A stretch of DNA of 64,000 nucleotides. It comes from Merluccius polli. Lineage: Eukaryota; Chordata; Actinopteri; Gadiformes; Merlucciidae. Both the position numbers and the translations under genes were made by a program. Each line of letters begins with the position of its first letter. Within the stretch, counting starts at the first letter, position 1. Positions 54,466 through 64,000 of this stretch are shown here, piece by piece. The notes beneath the pieces were generated by a model that did no database searches, was not told the origin of the DNA, and saw nothing but the letters and a program-made list of their open reading frames with translations. The stretch is taken from the NCBI GenBank assembly GCA_030340625.1, contig JAOPHQ010003131.1:310001-374000 (forward strand), given 5' to 3'.

Positions 54466-57400
54466 AACCCCAGAGTTTTATTTAAGGTTTTAGATTCAAT
54501 CACCTCCTCCTCTCCCTCTTATTTTAATGATGCTACACAAGAGACCTGTGAGGAGTTTTTACAGTTTTTTAAAGACAAAGTCGATTTTATTAGGAATCAG
54601 ATCACCCCACCAGACAGCATTTTAGCCACCAGTAGAGACATTTGTATATATTTTACCCATTTTCAACCTGTTTCACTGTCCTTTTTATCCGAAATCTTAA
54701 CAGACATGAAACCAACCACGTGCAGCCTTGATTTTATTCCCACCAAGTTTCTTAAAGAGGTTTTAAACACAGTCGGACCCAGCCTTTTATCTATTTTTAA
54801 CAGTTCTTTAATCCTTGGTGTTTTTCCATCTGCTTTTAAGCATGCTGCGGTCCAACCTCTTTTAAAGAAACCCAACCTAGACCCCTCTGATCTTAATAAT
54901 TTTAGACCTATTTCTAAACTTCCATTTTTATCAAAAGTTTTAGAAAAAGTTGTTTCCTCACAACTTTTATCTTTTATGTCACAAAATAACTTATTTGAAA
55001 AATTTCAGTCTGGTTTTAGAGCTTTGCACAGCACAGAAACTGCCTTGCTTAAGGTAACCAATGACCTACTTTTAACTACTGACAGAGGAGAGAGTGCAAT
55101 TTTTTATAGATCACACAATTTTAATAAATTGTCTTAAAAATGTTATTGGTATCAGGGACACTGCACTTGGTTGGTTCAATTCTTATCTTTTTAACAGAAC
55201 CTGTGCGGTCACCATCGGCAACCACTCTTCCTCTACAACCCAAATAGCCTATGGCGTACCGCAGGGTTCCATTTTAGGTCCTATTTTATTTTCAATATAT
55301 ATGCTCCCACTCGGCCAAATCATCCAGCGGCACAATGTTTCTTTTCATTGCTATGCTGACGACACACAGATATACCTACCGCTGAGACCTAACGATCCCA
55401 GAAGCCTGGCTGCTGTTTTAGATTGCCTCAAAGACGTGAACTGCTGGATGGCCCATAACTTCCTCCAACTTAACAACTCCAAATCTGAAATAATACTGTT
55501 CAACCCGCCATGCACCATCAGGGGTCCGCCCTTTATTACGACAGCCCGTTATTACGACAACCCTCCATTACGACATCCCGTCATTACGACATGCCTCTAT
55601 TTAGACATGCCCCTAATCCGATCTTTTTTGGTACCGCTATTACGACAATTTGGTACCGCTATTACGACAATTAGGCCTACTACAATTTGGTACCGCTATT
55701 ACGACAATTAGGCCTACTTTTCATAGAAAGTGCAATAGAATAATAATAATAGTTATTAATATGACAATTAGGCCTACTTTTCATAGAAAGTGCAATAGAA
55801 TAATATTAATAGTTATTAATATAGAATAAATGTAGGCCTACCTCTATCATCCCGCCCGCATCCGATCTTTTTTGGTACCGCTATTACGACAATTAGGCCT
55901 ACTTTTCATAGAAAGTGCAATAGAATAATAATAATAGTTATTAATATAGAATAAATGTAGGCCTACCTCTATCATCCCGCCCGCACCCGCAATGAGCTTC
56001 CATTTGCATCGCGAGTGCAGACCTCTACTCCAAACAATGTTTTTCACAATAATTGATATCGGCACACATTTCAGTCAAAAACTAGGTGATTTTGAACCGG
56101 CCATGTGAATAAATGTTAGGCCTACACATTATGTAAAAGACAGGGAGCTCTCCTCATTTTTATTCAGCTCTCAGGGGGAAAAGGTTGAAACTCCATGCAT
56201 CAAACAAACTCTGTGCGTGCAGGCCAGCAGTCTACTTCAAAATATATAAGAAGAAGCACGAATAAAGCTCTAGGACCTGAAATTTGGACTTGTTCGTTAG
56301 AAATCAATTTAATTAGAATTATGGACTGCCTTTGAATGAAGTTTAATCGGACTTTAAGTTGATTGAACAAAGTTTCAAGGTGTAGGCCTACCTTTTTTGC
56401 GCTGTGGAAGCCTAATTTAAGAACGGCGAAATAATATTTTTTGAAAAGGATACTCTGATTTTGTTATGAAGATTGTTGCTTTTGGATTTGATATGGATAG
56501 GCTAGTCCTATATATTACCAACTAGGGGCAGCCTCGAAGTTGGATGATTGGCTCTTTTTAGAAATTGTTTTCCCATGTATTTGTCACACCCATGCATAAG
56601 CTGCGTGTATGCTAAGTCCAGAACATATGGGTATAATCACATTAATTAATTAATTTAAAGTACAATGATAATGACAAATATTAATGGCCTCATGTCGGAA
56701 TGGCAGGACGTTTGAAAAAAAGTAAAGTGCCGCTACTCAGACAATGGGGAAAAAAAATTGTCGCAGTAGTGGGACGCTTGGAAAATAATATTAATGCCGC
56801 CACTCCGACCACTAGACGTCAATGTCTAAGTAGCGGCATGTCGGAATAGCGGCATGTAACCGCACCATCACCAGCCCCATCAGCCTCGGTCCATTATCCG
56901 GTAACATCAAGCCCACTGCCAGAAACTTAGGTGTCATTTTAGATTCAGACTTCACTTTCATCCCTCACATTAACAAAGTTGTACAGTCCTGTTTTCTCCA
57001 CATCAGAACCATTTCCAAAATTAAACATTTTCTGTCACAACCCGACCTCGAAAAAGTTATCCACGCACTCATATTCTCCCGTCTAGACTACTGTAACTCT
57101 CTGTTAACTGGCATCAACCACAAATCACTCTCCCGCCTCCAGCTGGTTCAGAATTCAGCAGCTAGGCTTCTCACTGGTTTTAACAGACGGCATCACATCA
57201 CACCTGTTTTAGCTTCTTTGCACTGGCTCCCTGTCCATTTTAGAATCGATTTTAAGATTTTATTGATCACTTTTAAGGCTCGCCGGGGTCTAGCCCCCAA
57301 GTACGCCATGGACATGCTGGCCCCGTACGAGCCTGCTCGCAGCCTTAGATCCACGGGCGACGCCCTTCTTAATGTTCCAAGGTCGAGGCTCAAGACTAGA

Positions 57401-57532
57401 GGCGACCGGGCTTTCTCCACCAGGGCGCCTCGGCTTTGGAACGACCTGCCCGCGGAGATAAGGCTGGCTGAATCGGTAAACTCTTTTAAATCACTTCTTA
57501 AAACACATTTTTACAGACTTGCTTTTACGTGA
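54466..57532 (+). pseudogene. LINE ORF2: reverse transcriptase, motif A deleted, split
   Basis: 54706-55130 carries SLDFIPTKFLKEVLN, LLKKPNLDPSDLNNFRPISK and FQSGFRALHSTETALLKVTN. 55094-55510 carries GVPQGSILGPILFSIYMLPL and FHCYADDTQIYLPL (the YADD box near 55350). After the 1.3-kb insertion, 56880-57532 gives the C-terminal part (NLGVILDSDF, FSRLDYCNSLL, LHWLPVHFRIDFKI) and the stop at 57532. Around 55100 the sequence jumps from GESAIF directly to IDHTILINCLKNVIG. The segment that should contain the first catalytic Asp (motif A) is missing, so the enzyme is dead. Confidence 0.9.
55521..56861. mobile_element. DNA element with 9-bp duplication and repeated ATTACGACA words
   Basis: Flanked by gcaccatca at 55512-55520 and 56862-56870. 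The two ends are diverged inverted repeats (ggggtccgccctttattacgac against ggttacatgccgctattccgac). tattacgaca or its variants recur about ten times near the left end and in inverted form near the right end. A ~140-bp unit (ggcctacttttcatagaaag ... agttattaatat) occurs three times at 55670-55960. No coding frame is present. The class is uncertain. Confidence 0.75.
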
Positions 57533-57764
57533 TGCTGTCTTTTTAGTCTTTTTATTCTTTTTATTCCTTTCTTTTACTCTTCCTCTATGTCTTTTTGCTC
57601 TAGCACCTATTAATCTCGTTTGGTTTATTGTGTGTATATATGAGTACGTTTATTTATCTTATTATTGTTTATGTGTTTTTGATTATGTATTTATTTGATT
57701 TTTTTTACTTGCTCCTATGTATTTTATGTCAAAGCACTTTGTAAACCATTGTTTTTAAAGGTGC

Positions 57765-57800
57765 TATATAAATAAAGATATTATTATTATTATTATTAGA
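57765..57800 (+). repeat. LINE 3' tail (ATT)n
   Basis: aataaagatattattattattattattag directly after the conserved 3' end of the LINE. Confidence 0.9.
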
Positions 57801-58125
57801 GGCAATAGCCCAAATAGATCTAAACTTTGTTGGCCTCCTTGTAACATTCACCAATCTTTTTGGTGAGATAAAACATCTGTCAGATATTTTTCAGTCCCCA
57901 CAACTTAATTTGGCCACGCTGTTACCCTTCTTGATGCTCTTGTTGACACTTATCGAGAGGGTGCTCTCTTTAATGAGATTTGGGACAATACTGTGACCCT
58001 TGCAAGGTTATTATAGTTTTGAATTTCCTTAATTTAAACTAATTTTCATTAGTTTTTATTTAGTTTTTCAGTTTGCTTTTTATTTCAGTTTAGTTTTAGT
58101 TAGTTCAACAAATGATTTAGTAGTT

Positions 58126-59680
58126 TTATTTTTTATCTATGCCCCTGAGCCCCTGGAGATGGTCAGTGTGCACAGCAAAAGGCTCAAACAATTTGAGTAG
58201 ATTTTCAAGCTTTGCCCAGTCACTTGTTAGGGGAGTGTCCATATTCAAGTCCGCCTGCATGTGATTGAGTTCTCCTTTCGTCTCCATCAGTTGTTTGATC
58301 ATGTCTAGGGTGCTATTCCAGCGTGTGCTGCAGTCCCGTATGAGAGTTTTGCCACATCTTTTCACCATTTGTTTGTTTGCAACAGATGACTTCCATACAG
58401 CATGAACCAGCCATCTTGCGTTCATTATGGTGGAGTAGACACTCGGGTGCTTCATTGCATCTTTTAATGCGAGCTGCAAGGTGTGGGCCAGGCAGGTCAT
58501 CCTCTGGAATTTGTTGTATATAAAAATCAATCAAAAATTAAAATAAATCCAAAAACACTGACTTATGGAATCAATCAAATATGTAGATTTAGTCTTAAAT
58601 GCAAAGCCTTTAACCCTTAAACAGGCAGGAATGAAAAATGACAAATAATTTGATGCTACTACTTATTTAATATTTAGGATTTTATGAGTATAGTGTATCT
58701 CCCAGGATACACTGCCCTACAGGATGCAGTCACCAGCCACTTCATTAGGAACACCTGTGCAATCTAATTCAATCCAATACAACAGGTCTTTAAATTCTAC
58801 TTTTTTAAATTAATACATTTACTGTTTTGTAAACATTGTCAAAAAAGTGATAATTCTAGTTAATGTTTACTGAGGGTTGTACTAAGTTAGTACAACCCTA
58901 GTAATAAACATTAACTGGAATTATTACTGGAATTATGCACCTCAGTACGTCACCACCACTTAGTACTACTAACAGGGTATTAAGGAGTGTCTATCTCCGG
59001 GTGAACATTGCCTGTTTAAGGATAACTAAATAAATATCCTTACCAAAGCACTTTGTCTTCACTTATGCCCCATGTTTCCAATATCAGGTCTATGCAGCGA
59101 GCAAGTGACATACCAGTGTGTGGATGATCTAAACGATGTAAATTTAATTACACATGCTGTGCCTTGCCGGTAGGAGGGTGATAAAAGCAAGCAGAAATCC
59201 CAAGAAATGCCGCTGTCAGTCCTCGTTTGCTCCATCCATCGCCACACAAAGTCAATCTTCTAGCATCTCTGACAATGTCTAAGTTGTTCAGTGGCTGTTT
59301 TAATTTTTGCACCGATTAAGCTGTTAACTCGAGCAGCAACCTGCAGAATTGTTTGAATGAACTGTTGTCGCACAGTCTTGTGGAAAGCACTGTGTCGATA
59401 AACATTTCAAACATTGCCTCATTGCTCATGTTTATGGTGCTCTTGTGTGGTAGCACACCATGTGCTACCCTGTGCAAGGCACTGAAGTAAGGTTTGCTGG
59501 GTTTGTGGAGCTCTTGATGCGGGGCAGCTGTCTGGCTGTGGGCTAGCCACCTTCTTCTCCCGCGCCTGGAACTTTTCATGAGTCTCTGTGAGAGCTCCGA
59601 AGATTCACTTTCAAATTTGTGTGATTTTTCCCTTTTAGTTGCATCCCACAGATGTTCCCATCAGTCCTCATCACGATACA
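58126..59680 (-). pseudogene. hAT (ZBED-like) transposase pseudogene
   Basis: From right to left: a segment ending the BED/linker region (HLWDATKREKSHKFESESSE, 59675-59590), SRRGRRRWLAHSQTAAPHQE and MFEMFIDTVLSTRLCDNSSF (59579-59320), a degraded middle with DFCLLL (59250-59060), then 58530-58126. The last piece carries RMTCLAHTLQLALKDAMKHP and RDCSTRWNSTLDMIKQLM, the hAT core blocks CxxH and CSTRWNS. Stops separate the parts, and the C-terminal dimerisation region is not present. A short segment at 58020-58120 (ttattatagttttgaatttcc and repeats of tttagtt) is another transposon end. Confidence 0.8.
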
Positions 59681-59689
59681 CTTACTCTT

Positions 59690-61185
59690 ATCTATCAGTG
59701 GGTCTTACTAGCCACCGACGTGGTATATCCACTCACCGGGTTGCTACGAGCGAACCTTGAGTGTTTAGGTGTTGGGCCACCGACGTGGTGTATGGCTTGA
59801 TATGCTGCAGCTACATAATGGCAAGTCCACGTCAGACCTCCTTTAAAGTTTCCATCTTCCTCAAGAATGAGTCAGCACATGACATTGTAGTCCCAGCCTA
59901 TAGAACTCTTGCAGAGCTCTCAGTGCCACTGTCCATCTCTCCATTGGTCTCCACAAATGACATTAAAGTACAAAAAAACAACCCAAAATAAAGTTTCCTT
60001 TCCAGCTTATAGCTGTTCTGATAAAGGTCAAAGTTCAATAAAGTTCAGTCCACAGTCAATTATAGTCCATGTCTGACAAAGTCTAGTCAGTGTATGTGCT
60101 ACCCGGGTAGTGTGTATGTGTGCGGTACGTTGTTCAGATCTTATCTGATCCAGGTGTGCCTCTTCACAATGATGAGGAAGATGGAGGATTGTGCATCCTT
60201 GTCGACTCCGTCTCGCCTTGGACGGGAACCCTTGTCAATATCACTGTCCGAATCGATGTAGATCCAGCAAAAAAAAAACAATCTGCATAGCAGAATAGGA
60301 AGTTATCAATCAATTTCTGTACAGAATTATGTTTCTTGTATCTCTCCTACTCAAATGCAACCTATAAACAACTGTATTATGAAATATAAAAACCTCAAGT
60401 CACCATTAATGTGAGTCTTTTACAGTATTACATAAACCACGTTGCACAAATTATTATCTCTTATCGGTATCAATTATCGTGTTTCAACCATCTCAAAATG
60501 AATTTAACAGTGTTCATATTAGAAAATTAAGGAAAACCCTGTATACATATCATAAGCCTTAGCGGACAATTTACACTCATCAACCTTAAACATGGCGTCC
60601 AAAAATAGCGCAGTACAAATTACGGTCGTCATGTGCAAACAATTACATTTACAACTCAACTCAGCATACTAACTCATTGAAACATCTTTGCACCACTTAT
60701 GGTCAATCTCCGATTGGGTTTTAGTAACATAAGAACATTCAATATTAGATTGGGTTTTAGTAACATAAGAACATTCAATATTAGCATTCATAATGACGGA
60801 AAATGTGCTTAACAATTAGCATATTAGCACGTAGCATACCACCAGAAAACTCACCGGAGTCCTCGGTAAAGAAAACAAATCACGGCAATTTCTCCGGTCG
60901 CAGCCGTCCTGGAACTCTCATAACAACTCGCTCGTAACAGATCATTGTGGTATCAGTGTCGGGCTTGACTAACGCTCACAGCATGCCAAGCACACCCTCA
61001 CTGAACTTCCTGTATTGACTGTACATTAAGCGCCCCCTTGTGGCTACTCCAAGCAACTACAGTCACAAACACAGTTCTCTTAATGAACTCACACTCAATG
61101 AAAATGAATGAAGATGAAGCCAACAATAAAATACACGTAATAAACCCAACTGTAATTTTCATGGGGTTACACACTCACTGGGGGT
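59690..61185. repeat. DIRS-like non-coding end sequences
   Basis: gccaccgacgtggt occurs at 59711 and 59778, and a variant at 61219. The block gctacgagcg.accttg.gtgtt occurs at 59741 and 61187. Such repeated end modules are expected of DIRS-type elements. A 37-bp duplication (attgggttttagtaacataagaa) lies at 60713-60784. I see no gene in 59820-61180. Confidence 0.5.
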
Positions 61186-61359
61186 GCTACGAGCGGACCT
61201 TGCGTGTTAAGTAATGAGCCGCCGACGTGGTCAATAATCGTGCGTAAGTGACAGTACTACCTTTCGAATAGGTATGAAGCCGGATCTTACATAAGAATCG
61301 AGCGCCCAAGTAAAACCACCACCACCAGTAATTGCAAACATAACGAATACCTTGACAAA

Positions 61360-62388
61360 TTAACCAACGTTGGTGAGTGTTGTTTGCGCTTGGAGAAAGA
61401 ATCTCGAGTCTGATCGGATGTACGATTCGTATGCCGTGGAAGACCACCTTCCCAATCGTTTGATGGATGCATCGGACAGCCCTCGCTCCGCGGCTGTAGT
61501 TGCTGCTCCTATCCAAAAGGAGTGACCCGTGTAGAGGGGAGATGGTAGGCCGCAGCCCTCTACCAACTTGGCGAGATGTATCCTGAACCACTCATTTGTC
61601 ATTGGCAAGCCGTTAGGCAAAATAAACAGAGGTGATACGGGGGATGTGCATTGGCAAAGCTTGAGATAGTGAAGCATAGAAGCATAAGGACAGAGTGAAT
61701 TGTTAATTCTCGAAATTGTGATGGTTACACCTGCCCCTAAGCTATCGCTTTTAGACCGTTTTAAGAAAATCGAAAAATGTCTTGGAGAGAAGGAGATGTC
61801 GGAGAAAGACAGGCCCCGTGTAGGGACAAAAGTTAGAGTGGGTGACGTGAATTCCCCTGGACGCATGAAACCATAAAATGCTGTGAGAAACACTGCTTCG
61901 AGTAAAACGTTAAAATATGGAGAAAATAACCCAGCTCTGAGAGAGCATACTAATCTCTCCAGGATATCGAGGGTGATGGGGGAGCGTTTGTCTGGTACTT
62001 TTGACTTCGTAATACCTTTCAGTAAGAGACGAATTGCTGGAGTCGAAAATAGACTTGAAAAGCCAGGATCCTGGCACCTTGGGTAAAATTGGATACCGGC
62101 TAAATTTCTGCGGATGGAAGATAATTTGAGTCTGCGGGATTCGAAGCAGTGGACAAAGAAAGCACAGACAATAGGAATCGACGTTGGGAAAACTGGTACG
62201 TGCAGGGAAATGCAGAATGAATTAAACCAAGACCATGCAGAGCTATAGGCTTTACGGGTGGAAGGTGCTAAGGCTTTTGACATGTACGTGCTAGCAGAGT
62301 CTAACAAAGAATTTAGACTGTTCCCTAGGCCAACAGAAGTTTGTGGAATGGTGGGCAGCGTAGCGGGTCCGAGTTCGCTGTGAGGCAA
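61360..62388 (-). pseudogene. DIRS tyrosine recombinase, 342 codons, catalytic Arg changed
   Basis: An open frame from ATG at 62388 to the stop at 61360. The N-terminal SAM-like part includes APSTRKAYSSAWSWFNSFCI. The catalytic part shows FYGFMRPGEFTSPT (first Arg), YTGHSFWIGAATTAAERG (HxxR box with Trp in place of Arg) and WSSTAYESYIRSD (Tyr). DIRS elements use this enzyme, not an integrase, to insert a circular DNA copy. The frame is intact but the R-to-W change should abolish strand cleavage. Confidence 0.9.
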
Positions 62389-62518
62389 AGGCGTCTGAAT
62401 TTCTGGAAACGAAAACGAGAAAGGGAGTCAGCTATGGCATTGAAGTGACCGAGTATATGTTCAGCATTGAAGATAAAATTGAGAGCGAGGGACCGTCTGA
62501 GGAGGGACACAGGGTGTC
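62389..62518 (-). pseudogene. DIRS RNase H C-terminus, truncated
   Basis: ALNFIFNAEHILGHFNAIAD then SLSRFRFQ is the end of the RT/RNase H protein of DIRS elements. It overlaps the recombinase start in another frame. At about 62518 the element breaks off against a new transposon end, so RT is missing. Confidence 0.8.
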
Positions 62519-63340
62519 CGCGGGGTTGTAAAAGGTAGTGAAAGGTAGTAAATGAAATTAGCCCAAATTAAGGCCAGTAAAAAGTAGTAAAACGTAATAA
62601 ACGTCATCTGACGAGGTAGTACATTTTCGAACCCCCATCGAACTTGGCCTATGAGTTCTTCAATTTGTGTAATTTACGTGCAGGCCTATCTCCTCAAATT
62701 ACTAAAACTTAAGTGGATTTATTTTTATGTTGCGAGTAGGACTCGCGCGTGTGACGAACTTCTCGCGCGCGCTGACTCAAACTTGGTACCCGCAGGCATG
62801 CAAACTAGTCATCTTTTGGCGAAATTCGCCGTTTTGAAGACAAAATGTACCACTTGTGTGATTCGTGGAGATCCGTTGAGAAATGTTTTTTAGGCGGGGG
62901 GGGGGGGGGGGGGGGGGGCACGACAAGCGGGCACACTCCCGTGGAACTGACGCTTCCGTGCTCGTCGAACGCATGCGCGCGCTCGTGGGAGCCGTTGGAA
63001 GAGTTGAGAACTGTTTCCATCTTTTTGACGCGGCGGTTGAAAAATCTGAATTGCGCTCCTCCGCCCGTCACTTCACACGGGGAGCGCAACGTGAAGCCGC
63101 GCGGCCAGCCGACAGCGCGAGCGGAAAGTCTTTAAAGAGCCGGACGCGTATTTGTCCTCCTTTTTGAGAGCGCAATAGTAACACACCGCGCCCCCCCCGT
63201 CGGCCGTAGGTCCGCGGTGTGTTACTATTGCGCGCACCCCCCCCCCCCGTCGGCCGGAGTGTTACAATCGCGCGCGCCCCCCCCCCACCTCCCGTCGGCC
63301 GTAGGTCCGCGGTGTGTTACTATTGCGCGCGCCTCCCAAG
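62519..63340 (+). mobile_element. DNA-transposon end with G run and C-tract minisatellite
   Basis: It starts gggtgtccgcggggttgtaaa with gtaaaaggtagt.aaa repeats, followed by a G26 run (62895-62920). At 63140-63165 the block ggacgcgtatttgtcctcct recurs. 63166-63335 carries four inverted copies of the minisatellite words (gcggtgtgttactattgcgc with C runs). No coding frame is supported. Confidence 0.65.
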
Positions 63341-63349
63341 CTGAGGTAT

Positions 63350-63780
63350 TGTGGTGTTAGACTTGGTGTAGTGATGTTCATTGAGGAAGAAGGCCGCCGA
63401 CTCAGGAACGCTTTTAACTCACTTTATTTGTTTAGCTTTAGGTCTATTATCTATCAAGCAAATGGAGAGGAATTGTAAAATTCACGCGCGTGGAGCGACC
63501 CTTAGCTATGTATCTGTCCAGATACGCTGCCTGTAGGGTTTCTGCCTTCCCCCGGATCTGTAGTTTGGTAGTATCTGGGCAGGCGTGGCCTCTATGACGC
63601 ATAATATGCTCTGATTGGCTAGTGTTGAGCGCCCGCCCCCAGTGTATTATGTGTGCCGCCACCTGGTGTTCAGGTGCAGTTAATACAACTTGTATATTTA
63701 TTTCTATTCCTTTGTGGCTATGTGTAGATATTACAGCCTGCTGATACATATGTTATTATTTATTCTTAACATTGGCAACA
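63350..63780 (-). repeat. LTR related to ERV-C, minus strand
   Basis: On the minus strand TGTTGCCAATGTTAAGAATA ... CACCACA, 431 bp, is similar to 17745-18144 (shared ataacatatgtatca, acacatagccacaaagga, gggcgggcgctcaacactag, ggcggccttcttcct). It carries an extra segment near 63470-63580. No flanking duplication is seen. Confidence 0.85.
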
Positions 63781-64000
63781 AAACACCACTCGTTCCGTTC
63801 CAGCGACGGCATTGGAGAGCTCTTTCAACATATGTTCCCAGACTCCGAGATAGCCAAATCCTTTGCTTTAGGCAAGGATAAGACTCTTACATGATCAAAT
63901 TTGGTATTGCGCCATATTTCAAGAAAACTGGTGAAGGCCATAAACAATGCCGGGCCGTTCGTCCTAATGTTTGACGAGAGCCTCAACCAATCCTCCAAAA
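63781..64000 (+). pseudogene. hAT/ZBED-like gene fragment, runs off the window
   Basis: From 63781 the translation gives SDGIGELFQHMFPDSEIAKS, and after a shift near 63890 MIKFGIAPYF. After another near 63922 it gives LVKAINNAGPFVLMFDESLN. This is the start of the nuclease region of a hAT-derived protein common in fish, FDES holding the first Asp. Two frameshifts in 220 bases indicate a pseudogene. The remainder is outside the window. Confidence 0.65.

Larger units (their letters stand above)
49690..57800 (+). mobile_element. L2-type LINE, near full length with two insertions
   Basis: It contains ORF1 with an esterase domain, ORF2 with endonuclease and reverse transcriptase, and a 3' end in ggtgctatataaataaagat plus (ATT)n, as in fish L2 elements. 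Insertions lie at 50292-52458 and 55521-56861. It separates two pieces of the TTF-type gene, which locates its ends at about 49690 and 57800. Confidence 0.88.
47700..58020 (+). pseudogene. TTF-zinc-finger hAT-like gene remnant, split twice
   Basis: Three plus-strand pieces of one gene. 47725-48320 has KWLEYSQSKDSAYCYAC (TTF-type zinc finger), ENIKTVVETLLLTATQNIA, SFLTFKEAECLDAAALSHKL and NGKNTGVQACIKSEAPLANY. 49560-49690 has LVDSVKCIPETDCFFSLP then SEERNGDGAVEH. 57800-58020 has AIAQIDLNFVGLLVTFTNLF, GEIKHLSDIFQSPQLNLATL. The gaps are a hAT (48329-49551) and the LINE. Proteins of this type (TTF/ZMYM-like with a hAT-derived nuclease fold) are common mobile-derived genes in fish. Several stops and shifts are present. 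Confidence 0.65.

Overview
The window is teleost-type genomic DNA made almost entirely of nested transposable elements. I see no host protein gene with confidence. The combination of endogenous retroviruses, PIF/Harbinger, hAT, a DD36E Tc1/mariner, a Zisupton-like (KDZ) transposase, an L2-type LINE, a DIRS-like tyrosine-recombinase element, spliced transposase genes and many simple repeats is typical of ray-finned fish. A species cannot be read from the sequence.

Layout. 1-9040: endogenous retrovirus ERV-A on the minus strand. Its 5' LTR (8250-9040) and tRNA-Trp-type primer site are present. Gag, protease, reverse transcriptase and integrase follow, and env is cut at 146 by a hAT end; the 3' LTR is outside the window. 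Its Gag carries an SH3 domain between the proline-rich part and the capsid, the most unusual gene content here. 9041-13150: remnant of a second retrovirus (ERV-B, plus) ending in a 3' LTR. 13153-14611: a Harbinger transposase gene (H1) split by a solo LTR with a clean 5-bp target duplication. 14927-26561: a second Harbinger element (H2) with a near-intact transposase and a convergent Myb-like gene. An intron of that Myb-like gene holds an 8.2-kb retrovirus (ERV-C, 17745-25975), and a hAT MITE sits in the ERV-C 3' LTR.

26562-35216: MITEs, a fragment of a CXC-tailed gene of unclear class, a Myb/SANT gene of a DNA transposon, and a third Harbinger transposase (minus) broken by a MITE. 35385-38678: a multi-exon KDZ transposase gene (minus) with part of its catalytic region missing. 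38960-40510: a satellite block with a solo LTR. 41400-45235: a degenerate gene (minus) with a FTGxDxTS-type motif, interrupted by a DD36E mariner at 42790-44004. 45236-45960: a striking G-tract minisatellite.

47700-58020: remnant of a TTF-zinc-finger hAT-like gene, split by a hAT (48329-49551) and by an L2 LINE (about 49690-57800). The LINE itself holds a Harbinger-type element (50292-52458) and a 1.3-kb element with 9-bp target duplications (55521-56861). 58126-59680: hAT transposase pseudogene. About 59690-62518: DIRS-like element. 62519-64000: another DNA-transposon end, G/C-tract minisatellite, an LTR related to ERV-C, and the start of a hAT/ZBED-like coding fragment that runs off the window.

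There is no operon-like organisation; the relationships are stratigraphic. Target-site duplications order several insertions: ERV-C is younger than H2; the 24420 hAT is younger than ERV-C; the LINE is younger than the TTF gene; the 50292 and 55521 elements are younger than the LINE. Nearly all coding remnants carry frameshifts, stops or lost catalytic residues. The H2 transposase is the best preserved.
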